Below are positions 1 through 7,987 of a stretch of 55,154 nucleotides of DNA, piece by piece; position 1 is the stretch's first letter, and every line of letters starts with the position of its first letter. The translations under genes were made by a program, and so were the position numbers. This stretch comes from Pseudomonas sp. ZH-FAD (GTDB lineage Bacteria; Pseudomonadota; Gammaproteobacteria; Pseudomonadales; Pseudomonadaceae): assembly GCF_002803095.1 (NCBI RefSeq), contig NZ_PGLR01000039.1, positions 1-55,154 on the forward strand, in the 5' to 3' direction. The notes under the pieces were generated by a model, which was given only the letters and a program-made list of their open reading frames with translations, did no database searches and had not been told where the DNA came from.

Positions 1-36
1 TGCAGTTGCAGTTGCAGTTGCAGTTGCAGTTGCAGC
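1..36. repeat. Hexanucleotide tandem repeat TGCAGT inside the damX-like gene
   Basis: Five perfect TGCAGT units occupy 1-30, followed by a degenerate unit. On the minus strand they read as alternating GCA and ACT codons, an (Ala-Thr)n tract in the linker of the DamX-like protein. Because the unit is six bases, copy-number changes stay in frame. The tract may extend beyond the window edge. Confidence 0.85.
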
Positions 37-1170
37 AGTGATTGGAGCCGAAGGCGGAGTGACTGTCGAGGGCTCAGGCGACGCTGGCGGCTCAAAGTTA
101 TCCAGTTCTTCTCCCGCCGCTTCAGCCAGAGGCTGGCGAATAACGGCTTGCGACTCGCCCACCAGCGGCAATGGCAGCGGCTGACTGGCGCCTGCGAATT
201 CAATGGCTGGCGCGCGACTTTCCGCAGCAGGCGCTTGCGCCGGTTCTTCAGCTTCTACAGGCGGCGTGGAGGATTGCAAAGGTAGCGACGTGTTGCTAGC
301 CACCGGCGCCGGCGGGGCAGACTCACGCCCCTGCATGAACCAGGCAGCGGCAACACCCACCAACACTACGGCCAGCGCCAACAGATGCTTCTTCGGCAGA
401 GCAAAACCACCGCCCGCACCACGCCCGGCCGAGCGCTGCGCGAGCATCTGCTCAACCAGCAGTTCACGCGCCTCCTGATTGATTGCCCCAGGCCAACCCT
501 GAGAACGGAGATGGATGTCCTCGATCTGCTCTTCGCTCAACAGATCGATACTCTGACCGGCCCCATCGAGCCGCTGCGCCAAATAGTCTCGCGTCTCTTC
601 TTCGGCGTACGGCTGAAGCTCGATCGCGTGATAACACTCCTCGCCACCTGCCAGTGCCTCCAAGCGCGCCAACAGATTCTGCTCGGCAAACAGAAAGATG
701 TGCGGGCGCCCCTCGGCATTACCTGCTGCAAGCGCCAAAACGCCTTTCAATGCCGCGTCATCCAGTTGATCAGCGTCGTCGACCAACAGATAGACCTCCT
801 GCCCGGTCAACGCCAACTGCCCTACCTGCGCCAGAATCGAACGCACATCGGCCTGAGCGATGGACAACCCCTGAGCGACCTGGCGCAGCAGCGCCTCGCT
901 ACCGGTGACGCCCTGCGCAACGACAATGCTCTGTACCGCCTGCTTGTTGGTACTGGCAACCAATGCCTGACGCAGCAGGGTCTTACCACTACCTTCGGGC
1001 CCGACCACTGCGAGCAACAGCTGACTGTAACGTGCAAGGTGATGCAATTGCCCCAACACTGGCTTGCGCTGCGCCGGGAAGAACTTGAAGCCAGGTACGC
1101 GCGGCGCAAAGGGGTCGTGACTGAACTGGTAATGCGCCAGGAAAGCTTCGTCAGCATGCAAACTGGTCAT
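1..1170 (-). CDS. DamX-like AAA ATPase, SPOR-family cell division protein (C-terminus cut by window edge)
   Basis: The frame opens with an ATG at 1168-1170 and runs off the left edge without a stop, giving 390 visible codons. Seen in sequence: an ExeA/AAA_22-like ATPase region with Walker A GPEGSGKT at residues 57-64 and a Walker B-like stretch VYLLVDDAD near 126-134, one hydrophobic membrane segment at about 260-278, then a Pro/Ala/Glu/Ser-rich linker that ends in Ala-Thr dipeptide repeats. In Pseudomonas the gene after aroB encodes a DamX-like protein with a C-terminal SPOR domain that binds denuded septal peptidoglycan; that domain would lie outside this window, so its presence is inferred. 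The gene starts 10 bp after the aroB stop and probably ends the pil-aro operon. The cut is due to the window, not a mutation. Confidence 0.85.
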   Translation of the reverse strand, partial: MTSLHADEAFLAHYQFSHDPFAPRVPGFKFFPAQRKPVLGQLHHLARYSQLLLAVVGPEGSGKTLLRQALVASTNKQAVQSIVVAQGVTGSEALLRQVAQGLSIAQADVRSILAQVGQLALTGQEVYLLVDDADQLDDAALKGVLALAAGNAEGRPHIFLFAEQNLLARLEALAGGEECYHAIELQPYAEEETRDYLAQRLDGAGQSIDLLSEEQIEDIHLRSQGWPGAINQEARELLVEQMLAQRSAGRGAGGGFALPKKHLLALAVVLVGVAAAWFMQGRESAPPAPVASNTSLPLQSSTPPVEAEEPAQAPAAESRAPAIEFAGASQPLPLPLVGESQAVIRQPLAEAAGEELDNFEPPASPEPSTVTPPSAPITAATATATATATA

Positions 1171-1180
1171 GGATCACTCT

Positions 1181-2284
1181 TCAAGAGTTGGACGACTGAG
1201 CCAGCGCTGCGTAATCGCTACGCAGCGTGGCGTCTAGAATTTCACGCGGGTAGTCGGCGGTCACTACAGCCTCACCCAATCGCCTGAGCAACACGAGACG
1301 CAGCTGACCATCGAGCACCTTCTTGTCCACTGCCATATGCTCGAGGAACTGCGCAGGCGTCATATCCTGCGGCGGCACCACCGGCAGCCCGGCAGCCTGC
1401 AACAGGCGTATGCCTCGGTCTCGATCCGCCGCCGACAGCCAGCCCAGGCGATAGGACATTTCCAGCGCCATCACCGTGCCTGCGGCGACCGCTTCGCCAT
1501 GCAACCACACGCCGTAGCCCTGCTCGGTCTCGATAGCATGCCCAAAGGTGTGACCGAGATTGAGAGTGGCGCGCACTCCCGACTCACGCTCGTCCGCAGC
1601 GACGACACGCGCCTTGGCCGCACAGGATTGCTCGATAGCGTAGGTAAGCGCCTGCTGATCAAGCGCACGCAAGGCCGGTATATTCTGCTCCAGCCATACC
1701 AGGAAGGGCTCATCGCAGATCAGGCCATACTTGATGACCTCGGCCAACCCAGCGGAAAGCTCGCGCTCCGGCAGGGTGCGCAGGCTGGCCGTATCAATCA
1801 ACACCGCCTTAGGCTGATAGAACGCGCCGACCATGTTCTTGCCCAGCGGATGATTGATCCCCGTCTTGCCTCCCACCGAGGAATCCACCTGAGACAACAA
1901 CGTCGTCGGCACCTGGATGAAATCCACACCTCGCTGGTAACAGGCAGCAGCAAAGCCCGCCATGTCGCCGATGACGCCGCCACCCAGAGCGATAATTGTC
2001 GTGCGCCGATCATGCCTGGCCGTCAGCAGGCCATCGAAGATCAGCTGCAGGGTTTCCCAGTTCTTGAACGCCTCGCCATCCGGCAGCACGATCGAGGCGA
2101 CCTTGAAACCCTCAAGAGATCGCATCAGCGTTTCGAGATACAAAGGCGCTACGGTCTCATTGGTGACCACCGCCACCTGCCGCCCCGCGATATGACGCGT
2201 GAGCAGCTCGGAACGTGCCAGCAGACCATCACCGATATAAATGGGATAACTGCGCTCGCCGAGTTCAACGTGAAGAGTCTGCAT
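1181..2284 (-). CDS. aroB: 3-dehydroquinate synthase
   Basis: Second step of the shikimate pathway: converts DAHP to 3-dehydroquinate with NAD+ and a divalent metal, in the cytoplasm. The 367-residue length is normal. Visible signatures are the NAD-binding GGGVIGD (residues 101-107), the substrate loop QVPTTLLSQVDSSVGGKTGIN (split here as QVPTTLLSQ and VDSSVGGKTGIN), and metal-ligand regions AEVIKYG (Glu about 182), NLGHTFGHAIE and WLHGEAV. The ATG at 2282-2284 lies 51 bp after aroK. The order aroK-aroB is the usual gammaproteobacterial pair, here transcribed downstream of pilQ. Confidence 0.97.
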   Translation of the reverse strand: MQTLHVELGERSYPIYIGDGLLARSELLTRHIAGRQVAVVTNETVAPLYLETLMRSLEGFKVASIVLPDGEAFKNWETLQLIFDGLLTARHDRRTTIIALGGGVIGDMAGFAAACYQRGVDFIQVPTTLLSQVDSSVGGKTGINHPLGKNMVGAFYQPKAVLIDTASLRTLPERELSAGLAEVIKYGLICDEPFLVWLEQNIPALRALDQQALTYAIEQSCAAKARVVAADERESGVRATLNLGHTFGHAIETEQGYGVWLHGEAVAAGTVMALEMSYRLGWLSAADRDRGIRLLQAAGLPVVPPQDMTPAQFLEHMAVDKKVLDGQLRLVLLRRLGEAVVTADYPREILDATLRSDYAALAQSSNS

Positions 2285-2335
2285 GAGGCCCCCAGAATAA
2301 AAAGGCCACTAGGATAGCGCAGTTCGCCTCGCGCT

Positions 2336-2854
2336 TTAACGGGGCGACAAGGCTTCCAGGCGCGAGAGAATTTCCTGAACCACCATGCGCGGCGGACGCT
2401 CGTCCGTCTCGATGATGATATCGGCAACTTCCCGATACAGAGGATCGCGCATGGCCATCAGATCCCTGAGCACCTGAGCCGGATTGGCCGTACGCAACAA
2501 CGGACGATTACGATCACGCGAAGTCCGGTCGATCTGCTGCTCAACGGAGGTATGCAGGTAGACGACTCGGCCACCAGCATGCAGCGCCTGGCGATTCTCC
2601 GGACGCATAACCGCCCCACCGCCAGTAGCCAGCACCAGGCCATCTTGCTGCGACAGTTCGGCAATTACTGCCTGCTCCCGCTCACGAAAGCCCTGCTCAC
2701 CCTCGACATCGAAGATCCAGGGAATATCAGCACCGGTACGCTGCTCGATCTCCTTGTCGGAGTCTTTGAAAGGCACGCGCAGTTCTTTGGCAAGCAAACG
2801 CCCGATGGTGCTCTTTCCAGCTCCCATCGGGCCCACGAGGATTACATTCCGCAC
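2336..2854 (-). CDS. aroK: Shikimate kinase
   Basis: Phosphorylates shikimate at the 3-hydroxyl with ATP. The 172-residue protein has P-loop GPMGAGKST at residues 8-16, the Mg/shikimate DSD motif at 31-33, the shikimate-binding GGG near residue 80, and the lid arginine region RDRNRPLL. The start codon lies only 5 bp after the pilQ stop, so aroK is probably translated from the pilus operon transcript, as in other Pseudomonas. Calling it aroK rather than aroL rests on this context. Confidence 0.96.
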   Translation of the reverse strand: MRNVILVGPMGAGKSTIGRLLAKELRVPFKDSDKEIEQRTGADIPWIFDVEGEQGFREREQAVIAELSQQDGLVLATGGGAVMRPENRQALHAGGRVVYLHTSVEQQIDRTSRDRNRPLLRTANPAQVLRDLMAMRDPLYREVADIIIETDERPPRMVVQEILSRLEALSPR

Positions 2855-2859
2855 TTAGG

Positions 2860-4974
2860 TCATCGGTTCACGGCAATGGCTTGGTTGTTCATGATGCGCG
2901 GAGTGAGGAAAACCAGCAACTCGGTCTTGTTATCGCGAACAATGTCACGACGGAAAAGGCGCCCAAGATAGGGCATGTCGCCCAAGAACGGAACCTTCTC
3001 AACAGCCTTGGTCTGGGTATTCTCGAAAACGCCACCGATGACGATTGTTTCACCATCAGAAACCAAAACCTTAGCGTTGACCTCATTTTTGTTGATCGGC
3101 GGAACACCGTTGATAGCTCGCTGGAAGTCAGGCGCGTCCTTGGTAACTTTCACTTCCATGATAATTCGATTGTCTGGAGTGATCTGAGGTGTGACCTCAA
3201 GAGATAGTGCCGCTTCTTTGAACGACGTAGTGGTAGCGCCACTGGAGCTGGCTTCTTGATACGGGACCTCCTGCCCCTTGAGAATCTTTGCGGTTTCTTT
3301 ATCTGCAGTAACTACCTTGGGCTGAGAGACGATTTCACCATTGCCTGAACTTTCCATAGCCGAAAGCTGCAGATCCAGAACAAGATTGTCTGTCAGGAAG
3401 CCAATACCAATACCTGAAGTGCTGCCTGCAACCCCCATATCAACGAAAGGCACGGGAGCAACACCATCCTCCAGGGTGAAATCTCCTACGGTGTCAGAGC
3501 CGGGCAAGAAAGCCTGCCCATCATCAAAGGAGGTTGCACCGTCCTTACCGTAAAGACTCCAGTTGCCCCGACGACTCGCGCCCCCCCAGCGAACCCCCAA
3601 CGCCTTGTCGTAATTCACATTCGCCTCAACGATGCGGGCCTCGATCATTACCTGACGCACAGGAATGTCGAGCTGGGCAATGATACGCCGCAACTCATCC
3701 AGGCGATCCTGCGTCTGGTAAGCAATAATGCTGTTAGTGCGATCATCAACCGTTACAGAACCACGGGCATCGGATGATGCACCATCAGCACTGGTGACCG
3801 ACTGAAACAGCTTCGCCATATCAGCAGCCTTGGCATAATTCACCTGAATCAGTTCACGACGCAGCGGAGCCAGCTCAGCAATTTGCTTTTGCGACTCCAA
3901 CTCCTGACGCTCACGAGCGGCGATCTCATCTGCCGGAGCAACGAGCAATACATTACCAACCTGGCGCTTATCCAGCCCCTTGGTCTTCAGCACCAGGTCC
4001 AACGCCTGATCCCATGGCACGTTCTGCAAACGCAGAGTGATATTGCCGGCGACAGTATCGCTTGCAACCAGGTTCAGATCGGTGAAGTCCGCAATCAGCT
4101 GCAGCACCGAACGCACGTCGATATCCTGAAAGTTGAGCGACAATTTCTCCCCGGTATAAGCAAAGCGCTCAGCCTTGCGGCGTTCTACGTCATCCTGAGT
4201 GAGAGGTTTGACACTCAACGTCAGCTTGTTCTCGGTCTGGTAAGCCAGATAATCGTATAACCCGACTGGCTCAATCACGATACTGGTTCTGTCTGCGCTA
4301 CCCGTGGCACTAACGAACTGCACCGGCGTGGCGAAATCTTTCACGTCCAGACGTACACGCAGGGATTCAGGCAGCTCAGTCTTGGCGAAGTCCAGACGAA
4401 TCTTCCCACCCTGCTCTTGGATATCAGGACTGATCGATGCATCGGAAAGGGTAATGACGACATTACCCTCACCCTGCTCCCCACGCTGAAAGTCGATATT
4501 ACTGATTGTTTTCGCTTGCGGCCCGTAGGCTTTCTTGGGTGCAACCGCCGCTACTGACGCAGGCGCCGAAACAGAAGGCCGTGCTGCAGCGGCAGAAGAA
4601 TCGCCAACCAGGACATACAGGTCGTTGCCCTCAACTCGCGTGCTATATGGCGCCAGACTGGTGAGATTGACAATCAGACGGGTACGGTCCTTGGCCTCGA
4701 CAATGGTAACGCTACGCGCATTACCGACACCCAGTTCACGATTCTTGGAGCCGAGCTTGTTCGACACGCCCGGCAGGTCCAAAGCGATACGCGCAGGCTG
4801 CTCGATGGTATAGCCGCGAGGAGCCGTTACCGGCTCATCGAAGGAAAGCTTCAGCTCAACTCGATCACCAGGCAAACTGGCGACATTCAAATCCTGAAGA
4901 TTGGCCGCCAATACCGCGGGCGACAGCAGCGCCGCCAGCAGAACGACGCTAAGACGCGAAAGAGAGCTGTTCAT
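2860..4974 (-). CDS. pilQ: Type IV pilus outer-membrane secretin PilQ
   Basis: Forms the multimeric outer-membrane pore through which the type IV pilus passes. I take the ATG at 4972-4974 (704 aa), not the in-frame ATG 45 bp upstream, because it places a clean signal peptide (LSVVLLAALLSPAVLA) at the N-terminus. Domains in order: two AMIN peptidoglycan-binding domains (about 25-125 and 155-245), an STN/N0 domain (about 285-350), a secretin N1 domain (about 380-450), and the secretin core with VPYQ and the terminal SFKEAALSLEVTPQIT/ETIVIGGVF segments. Length matches PilQ of P. aeruginosa (about 714). It follows pilP by 54 bp. Confidence 0.96.
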   Translation of the reverse strand: MNSSLSRLSVVLLAALLSPAVLAANLQDLNVASLPGDRVELKLSFDEPVTAPRGYTIEQPARIALDLPGVSNKLGSKNRELGVGNARSVTIVEAKDRTRLIVNLTSLAPYSTRVEGNDLYVLVGDSSAAAARPSVSAPASVAAVAPKKAYGPQAKTISNIDFQRGEQGEGNVVITLSDASISPDIQEQGGKIRLDFAKTELPESLRVRLDVKDFATPVQFVSATGSADRTSIVIEPVGLYDYLAYQTENKLTLSVKPLTQDDVERRKAERFAYTGEKLSLNFQDIDVRSVLQLIADFTDLNLVASDTVAGNITLRLQNVPWDQALDLVLKTKGLDKRQVGNVLLVAPADEIAARERQELESQKQIAELAPLRRELIQVNYAKAADMAKLFQSVTSADGASSDARGSVTVDDRTNSIIAYQTQDRLDELRRIIAQLDIPVRQVMIEARIVEANVNYDKALGVRWGGASRRGNWSLYGKDGATSFDDGQAFLPGSDTVGDFTLEDGVAPVPFVDMGVAGSTSGIGIGFLTDNLVLDLQLSAMESSGNGEIVSQPKVVTADKETAKILKGQEVPYQEASSSGATTTSFKEAALSLEVTPQITPDNRIIMEVKVTKDAPDFQRAINGVPPINKNEVNAKVLVSDGETIVIGGVFENTQTKAVEKVPFLGDMPYLGRLFRRDIVRDNKTELLVFLTPRIMNNQAIAVNR

Positions 4975-5028
4975 TTTCGTATCCCGTGTGGCAGACAGAT
5001 TATTATATTCATTTCTCACCCCGCCCCG

Positions 5029-5553
5029 TCAGGAGCGCTCCTTCAAGGAAAGGCTGCGTGGTCGCTCAAGCCAGCCACCTTCGCCATCTGGAACAATTTC
5101 CATAACATCGATCTTGGAGTCATCGATCATGAGAATCTTGCCGTGGTTACGCCCAAGAAAGTCGCCTACTTTTACACGATGAACACCACCCGCACCGCTA
5201 ACCAGAGCGAACAACTGGCGATCATTTCTCAGCGTGCCAACCATCTCGAACGTGTCTATGCTGAACCCTTCGAGGAATTGCTTGACACGGCTTTCATCCG
5301 GCTTGATCTCTGGCGCCCCTTTTTGTCGGGTGACGACATCGATTTTAACCGGGGGCTGAAAAGGGCTACGTAGAGACGCAGCACGATAGGTGAAGCTTTC
5401 ATACGGCTGAAACGTCGGCAGCGGCTCAATAGCGCCTTTAGGCTTTGCGCGCACTTCATCCATATAGATACGCAAATCGGAAAAATCACCACCGACACCG
5501 CACCCGGCCAAGAGAGCGAAACCCGCCACCAGAACCAAACGAGAGAAACTCAT
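5029..5553 (-). CDS. pilP: Type IV pilus inner-membrane lipoprotein PilP
   Basis: Periplasmic lipoprotein that links the PilNO inner-membrane complex to the PilQ secretin. The 174-residue product has a lipobox LLAGC with Cys18, a low-complexity stretch, then the conserved HR domain (VRLVGTLR-type strand seen here as MVGTLRNDRQLFALV, and VKVGDFLGRNHGKI). Its start overlaps the pilO stop by 4 bp, which implies translational coupling. Family and context agree fully. Confidence 0.95.
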   Translation of the reverse strand: MSFSRLVLVAGFALLAGCGVGGDFSDLRIYMDEVRAKPKGAIEPLPTFQPYESFTYRAASLRSPFQPPVKIDVVTRQKGAPEIKPDESRVKQFLEGFSIDTFEMVGTLRNDRQLFALVSGAGGVHRVKVGDFLGRNHGKILMIDDSKIDVMEIVPDGEGGWLERPRSLSLKERS

Positions 5554-6173
5554 TGTTGAGCCCCCTTATCATTGTAGCGATAGGTCTTGGCCATAACCTG
5601 CATGCTCAGGCGGCTGGAGTTTCCAGCACTGACTGGTGCCAACTCAAAATCATGCAAGGTAACGATACGCGGTAGACTGGCGACACCACTTACAAAAGTC
5701 GCAAGGTCGTGATAACCACCGGTAACTTTGATCTGAATCGGCAATTCGATATAGAACTGCTGAGCCACTTCCGGCAACAGTTTGATCTCTTCGAACTCCA
5801 AGCCACTGCCTAGGCCGGTACGAGTAATATCCTCGAGCAACCCGGGAACCTCGGTATCGCTTGGCAGCTGACGCAGAAGAGCGCCAAAGGACACCTCCAT
5901 CTCCTGCATCTGCTCTTTATAGGCCTCAAGGTTCGCCGCCTGAAAAGCTTTGCTGGAGAACTGCTCCTTCAGCGTCACCTCTTCTCGCTGACGCTGCTCG
6001 AGCATGCTCTGCAGATCCTTGAGGTGAAAGTTGTAGCCCAACGCCAGAACGACAATAAACAGTAGCAGGCCGGCAATGAATTTGACCGCACCAGGCCACG
6101 ACCCAACATTGTTCAAATCAAGGTCATTGATATCAATACTGCGCAGGCTGTCCAAGGAACTCTTAATGCTCAT
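5550..6173 (-). CDS. pilO: Type IV pilus alignment protein PilO
   Basis: Bitopic inner-membrane protein that heterodimerises with PilN and positions the pilus motor under the secretin. The 207-residue protein has a short cytoplasmic N-terminus, one membrane segment at about 30-50, a coiled coil (LQSMLEQRQREEVTLKEQF), and a periplasmic ferredoxin-like domain. It overlaps pilN by 4 bp and pilP by 4 bp. Confidence 0.95.
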   Translation of the reverse strand: MSIKSSLDSLRSIDINDLDLNNVGSWPGAVKFIAGLLLFIVVLALGYNFHLKDLQSMLEQRQREEVTLKEQFSSKAFQAANLEAYKEQMQEMEVSFGALLRQLPSDTEVPGLLEDITRTGLGSGLEFEEIKLLPEVAQQFYIELPIQIKVTGGYHDLATFVSGVASLPRIVTLHDFELAPVSAGNSSRLSMQVMAKTYRYNDKGAQQ

Positions 6174-6742
6174 TGCGCCGCCTCCGCTTTTTCTTGATCA
6201 GGCTGTGTCTGCTGCACCGTCAGCTGAAACACATTCTCCTGATCCAAAGCCCCCGCCGTAACAGCTTTGACTTCGGTCAGATTGGGAGCGGTTAACCACT
6301 CAGAAGCATCCAAGTTACGCATCAGATTCGAGACGCGATTATTCGATTCAGCCACACCAATAATGGCAATGCTATTACCCACCATTTTCACACTGGTGAA
6401 ATACACACCGTCCGGCAGCGTTCTCACCAACTGGTCGAACACACGACCGATAATTGGCCGGTTACCCTGCAAGTCTTGAATAATCTTCATACGTTCCAGC
6501 AATTGCTGGCGACGCGTTCTCAACTCACTGATTTCCTTGATACGCGCATCGAGAACTGCGATCTCCTTCTTGATGAAGTCATTTCGCGCATTCTGGTTAC
6601 TGATTGCCGCACTGAGAAATTGATCACCCAGAAACACCAAACCAGCCGCCACAACGAGGACACCGACAAGACTTACCAGAAACCGCTGCTTGCGCTCCTC
6701 GCGCAGCTGTTCACGCCAGGGAAGTAGGTTAATCCGCGCCAT
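6170..6742 (-). CDS. pilN: Type IV pilus assembly protein PilN
   Basis: Partner of PilO in the inner-membrane alignment complex. The 190-residue protein begins with the conserved INLLPWR motif (residues 4-10), the segment that docks into PilM in known structures, followed by a membrane span (about 22-45), a coiled coil and a periplasmic domain. Its ATG overlaps the pilM stop by one base. Gene order and motif make the call secure. Confidence 0.96.
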   Translation of the reverse strand: MARINLLPWREQLREERKQRFLVSLVGVLVVAAGLVFLGDQFLSAAISNQNARNDFIKKEIAVLDARIKEISELRTRRQQLLERMKIIQDLQGNRPIIGRVFDQLVRTLPDGVYFTSVKMVGNSIAIIGVAESNNRVSNLMRNLDASEWLTAPNLTEVKAVTAGALDQENVFQLTVQQTQPDQEKAEAAQ

Positions 6743-7806
6743 CAGTCGAAACTCCTCATCGCCAGACCACAGGCAATCATCAGTGCCGGCGCATCACTGG
6801 CCAGCGCACCGGCGTTGACCTTGCTGCTCAGCGCCATATCGGCAAAGGGATTGGCCACTAGCGTCTGCGTACCGATTTTTTGCTGGATCAGCCGATCGAG
6901 ATCAGGAATGGACGCGGTACCCCCAGCCAGGAGGATGTAGTCGACATCATTGAATTGCCCGGCGGCGAAGAAGAATTGCAGCGAACGTGAAACCTGCTGA
7001 ACGACCGCTTCCTTGAACGGTTGCAAAACCTCACTGTCGTAGTCATCCGGAAGACCACCTTGCTTCTTGGCAAGCCCAGCTTCCTCGACCGACAGGCCGT
7101 AGCGGCGCTGGATTTCCTCGGTCAGTTGCTTGCCGCCGAAAAGCTGCTCGCGGGTGTAGATGGTACGACCGTTGTGCAGCACACTGAGCGTGGTCATCGT
7201 CGCGCCAATATCCACCACCGCGACGGTCAACTCATCGTGACCACCACCCAACTGCGCCTCCAGCAGGCCGTAAGCGCGTTCGAGGGCATACGCCTCCACA
7301 TCGACCACTTTCGCGGTAAGCCCAGCGAGCGCAAGGGCTGCCTCGCGGACCTCGACGTTCTCCTTACGGCATGCAGCCAGCAGCACCTCTACCCGTTCGG
7401 GGTTACGCGGCGCCGGCCCCTGCACTTCGAAATCGATGGCGACTTCTTCCAGCGGGTAAGGAATGTATTGATCGGCCTCGATCTTCAGCTGGTTTTCCAA
7501 GTCGTCCTCAGAAAGACCCGCTTCCATTTCGATGATCTTGGTGATGACAGCCGAACCCGCCACAGCAACCGCGGCCGTCTTGACACCGGTCTTGGCCTTG
7601 GCCAACACGCGAGAAAGCGCCTGACCGACCACCTCCAACTCGGCAATGTTCTTCTCGACCACTGCATTGGGCGGAAGTGGCTCGACGGCATAGGCCTCTA
7701 CCTTGTAGCGGCTTCCCGAGCGACTCAGTTCGAGGAGCTTGACCGAAGTCGAGCTGATATCGATCCCCAGCAGCGTATTCGCTTTCTTAGTGAAGAGCCC
7801 TAGCAC
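6742..7806 (-). CDS. pilM: Type IV pilus actin-like ATPase PilM
   Basis: Cytoplasmic FtsA/actin-like protein that binds the PilN N-terminus and starts the pilus alignment subcomplex. The 354-residue protein shows the phosphate-1 loop GIDISSTSVK near the start, phosphate-2 VVDIGATMTTLSV and adenosine motif LLAGGTASIPDL. The start is GTG at 7804-7806; the sequence MLGLFTKKANTLLGID is the expected family N-terminus. It is the first gene of the minus-strand operon pilMNOPQ-aroKB and is divergent from ponA. Confidence 0.96.
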   Translation of the reverse strand: MLGLFTKKANTLLGIDISSTSVKLLELSRSGSRYKVEAYAVEPLPPNAVVEKNIAELEVVGQALSRVLAKAKTGVKTAAVAVAGSAVITKIIEMEAGLSEDDLENQLKIEADQYIPYPLEEVAIDFEVQGPAPRNPERVEVLLAACRKENVEVREAALALAGLTAKVVDVEAYALERAYGLLEAQLGGGHDELTVAVVDIGATMTTLSVLHNGRTIYTREQLFGGKQLTEEIQRRYGLSVEEAGLAKKQGGLPDDYDSEVLQPFKEAVVQQVSRSLQFFFAAGQFNDVDYILLAGGTASIPDLDRLIQQKIGTQTLVANPFADMALSSKVNAGALASDAPALMIACGLAMRSFD

Positions 7807-7858
7807 GACCGTTTTCCTATTGGCATCCGCGACTTACGGACTATTTATGTTTTTCCAC

Positions 7859-7887
7859 ATTAAATATCAGTCTTGACAGAGGCGCAA
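7859..7887 (-). promoter_or_regulatory. Possible sigma-70 promoter for the pilM operon
   Basis: Reading the minus strand, a -35-like TTGCGC (7887-7882) is separated by exactly 17 bp from a -10-like TTTAAT (7864-7859), about 55 bp before the pilM start codon. Both boxes are imperfect matches, so this is a position-based inference. Confidence 0.35.
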
Positions 7888-7987
7888 ATGGCTCCCCGGG
7901 AAAAAAAACGCTTATAATGTGATCAGCTTTTCCCTTTTAGCCTCGGCTCCTGCTTAACTCATTCTTTTACTTGGAATTCCGAACATT

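Noticed and set aside
5002..5007. TATAAT on the minus strand in the pilP-pilQ gap
   Set aside because: No -35-like hexamer lies 16-18 bp upstream (GACGGG at that place); an internal promoter cannot be supported.
7873..7918. TTGACA (7873-7878) and TATAAT (7913-7918) on the plus strand before ponA
   Set aside because: The two boxes are 34 bp apart, about twice the sigma-70 spacing, so they do not form one promoter. Either could act with a poorer partner, but none is convincing.
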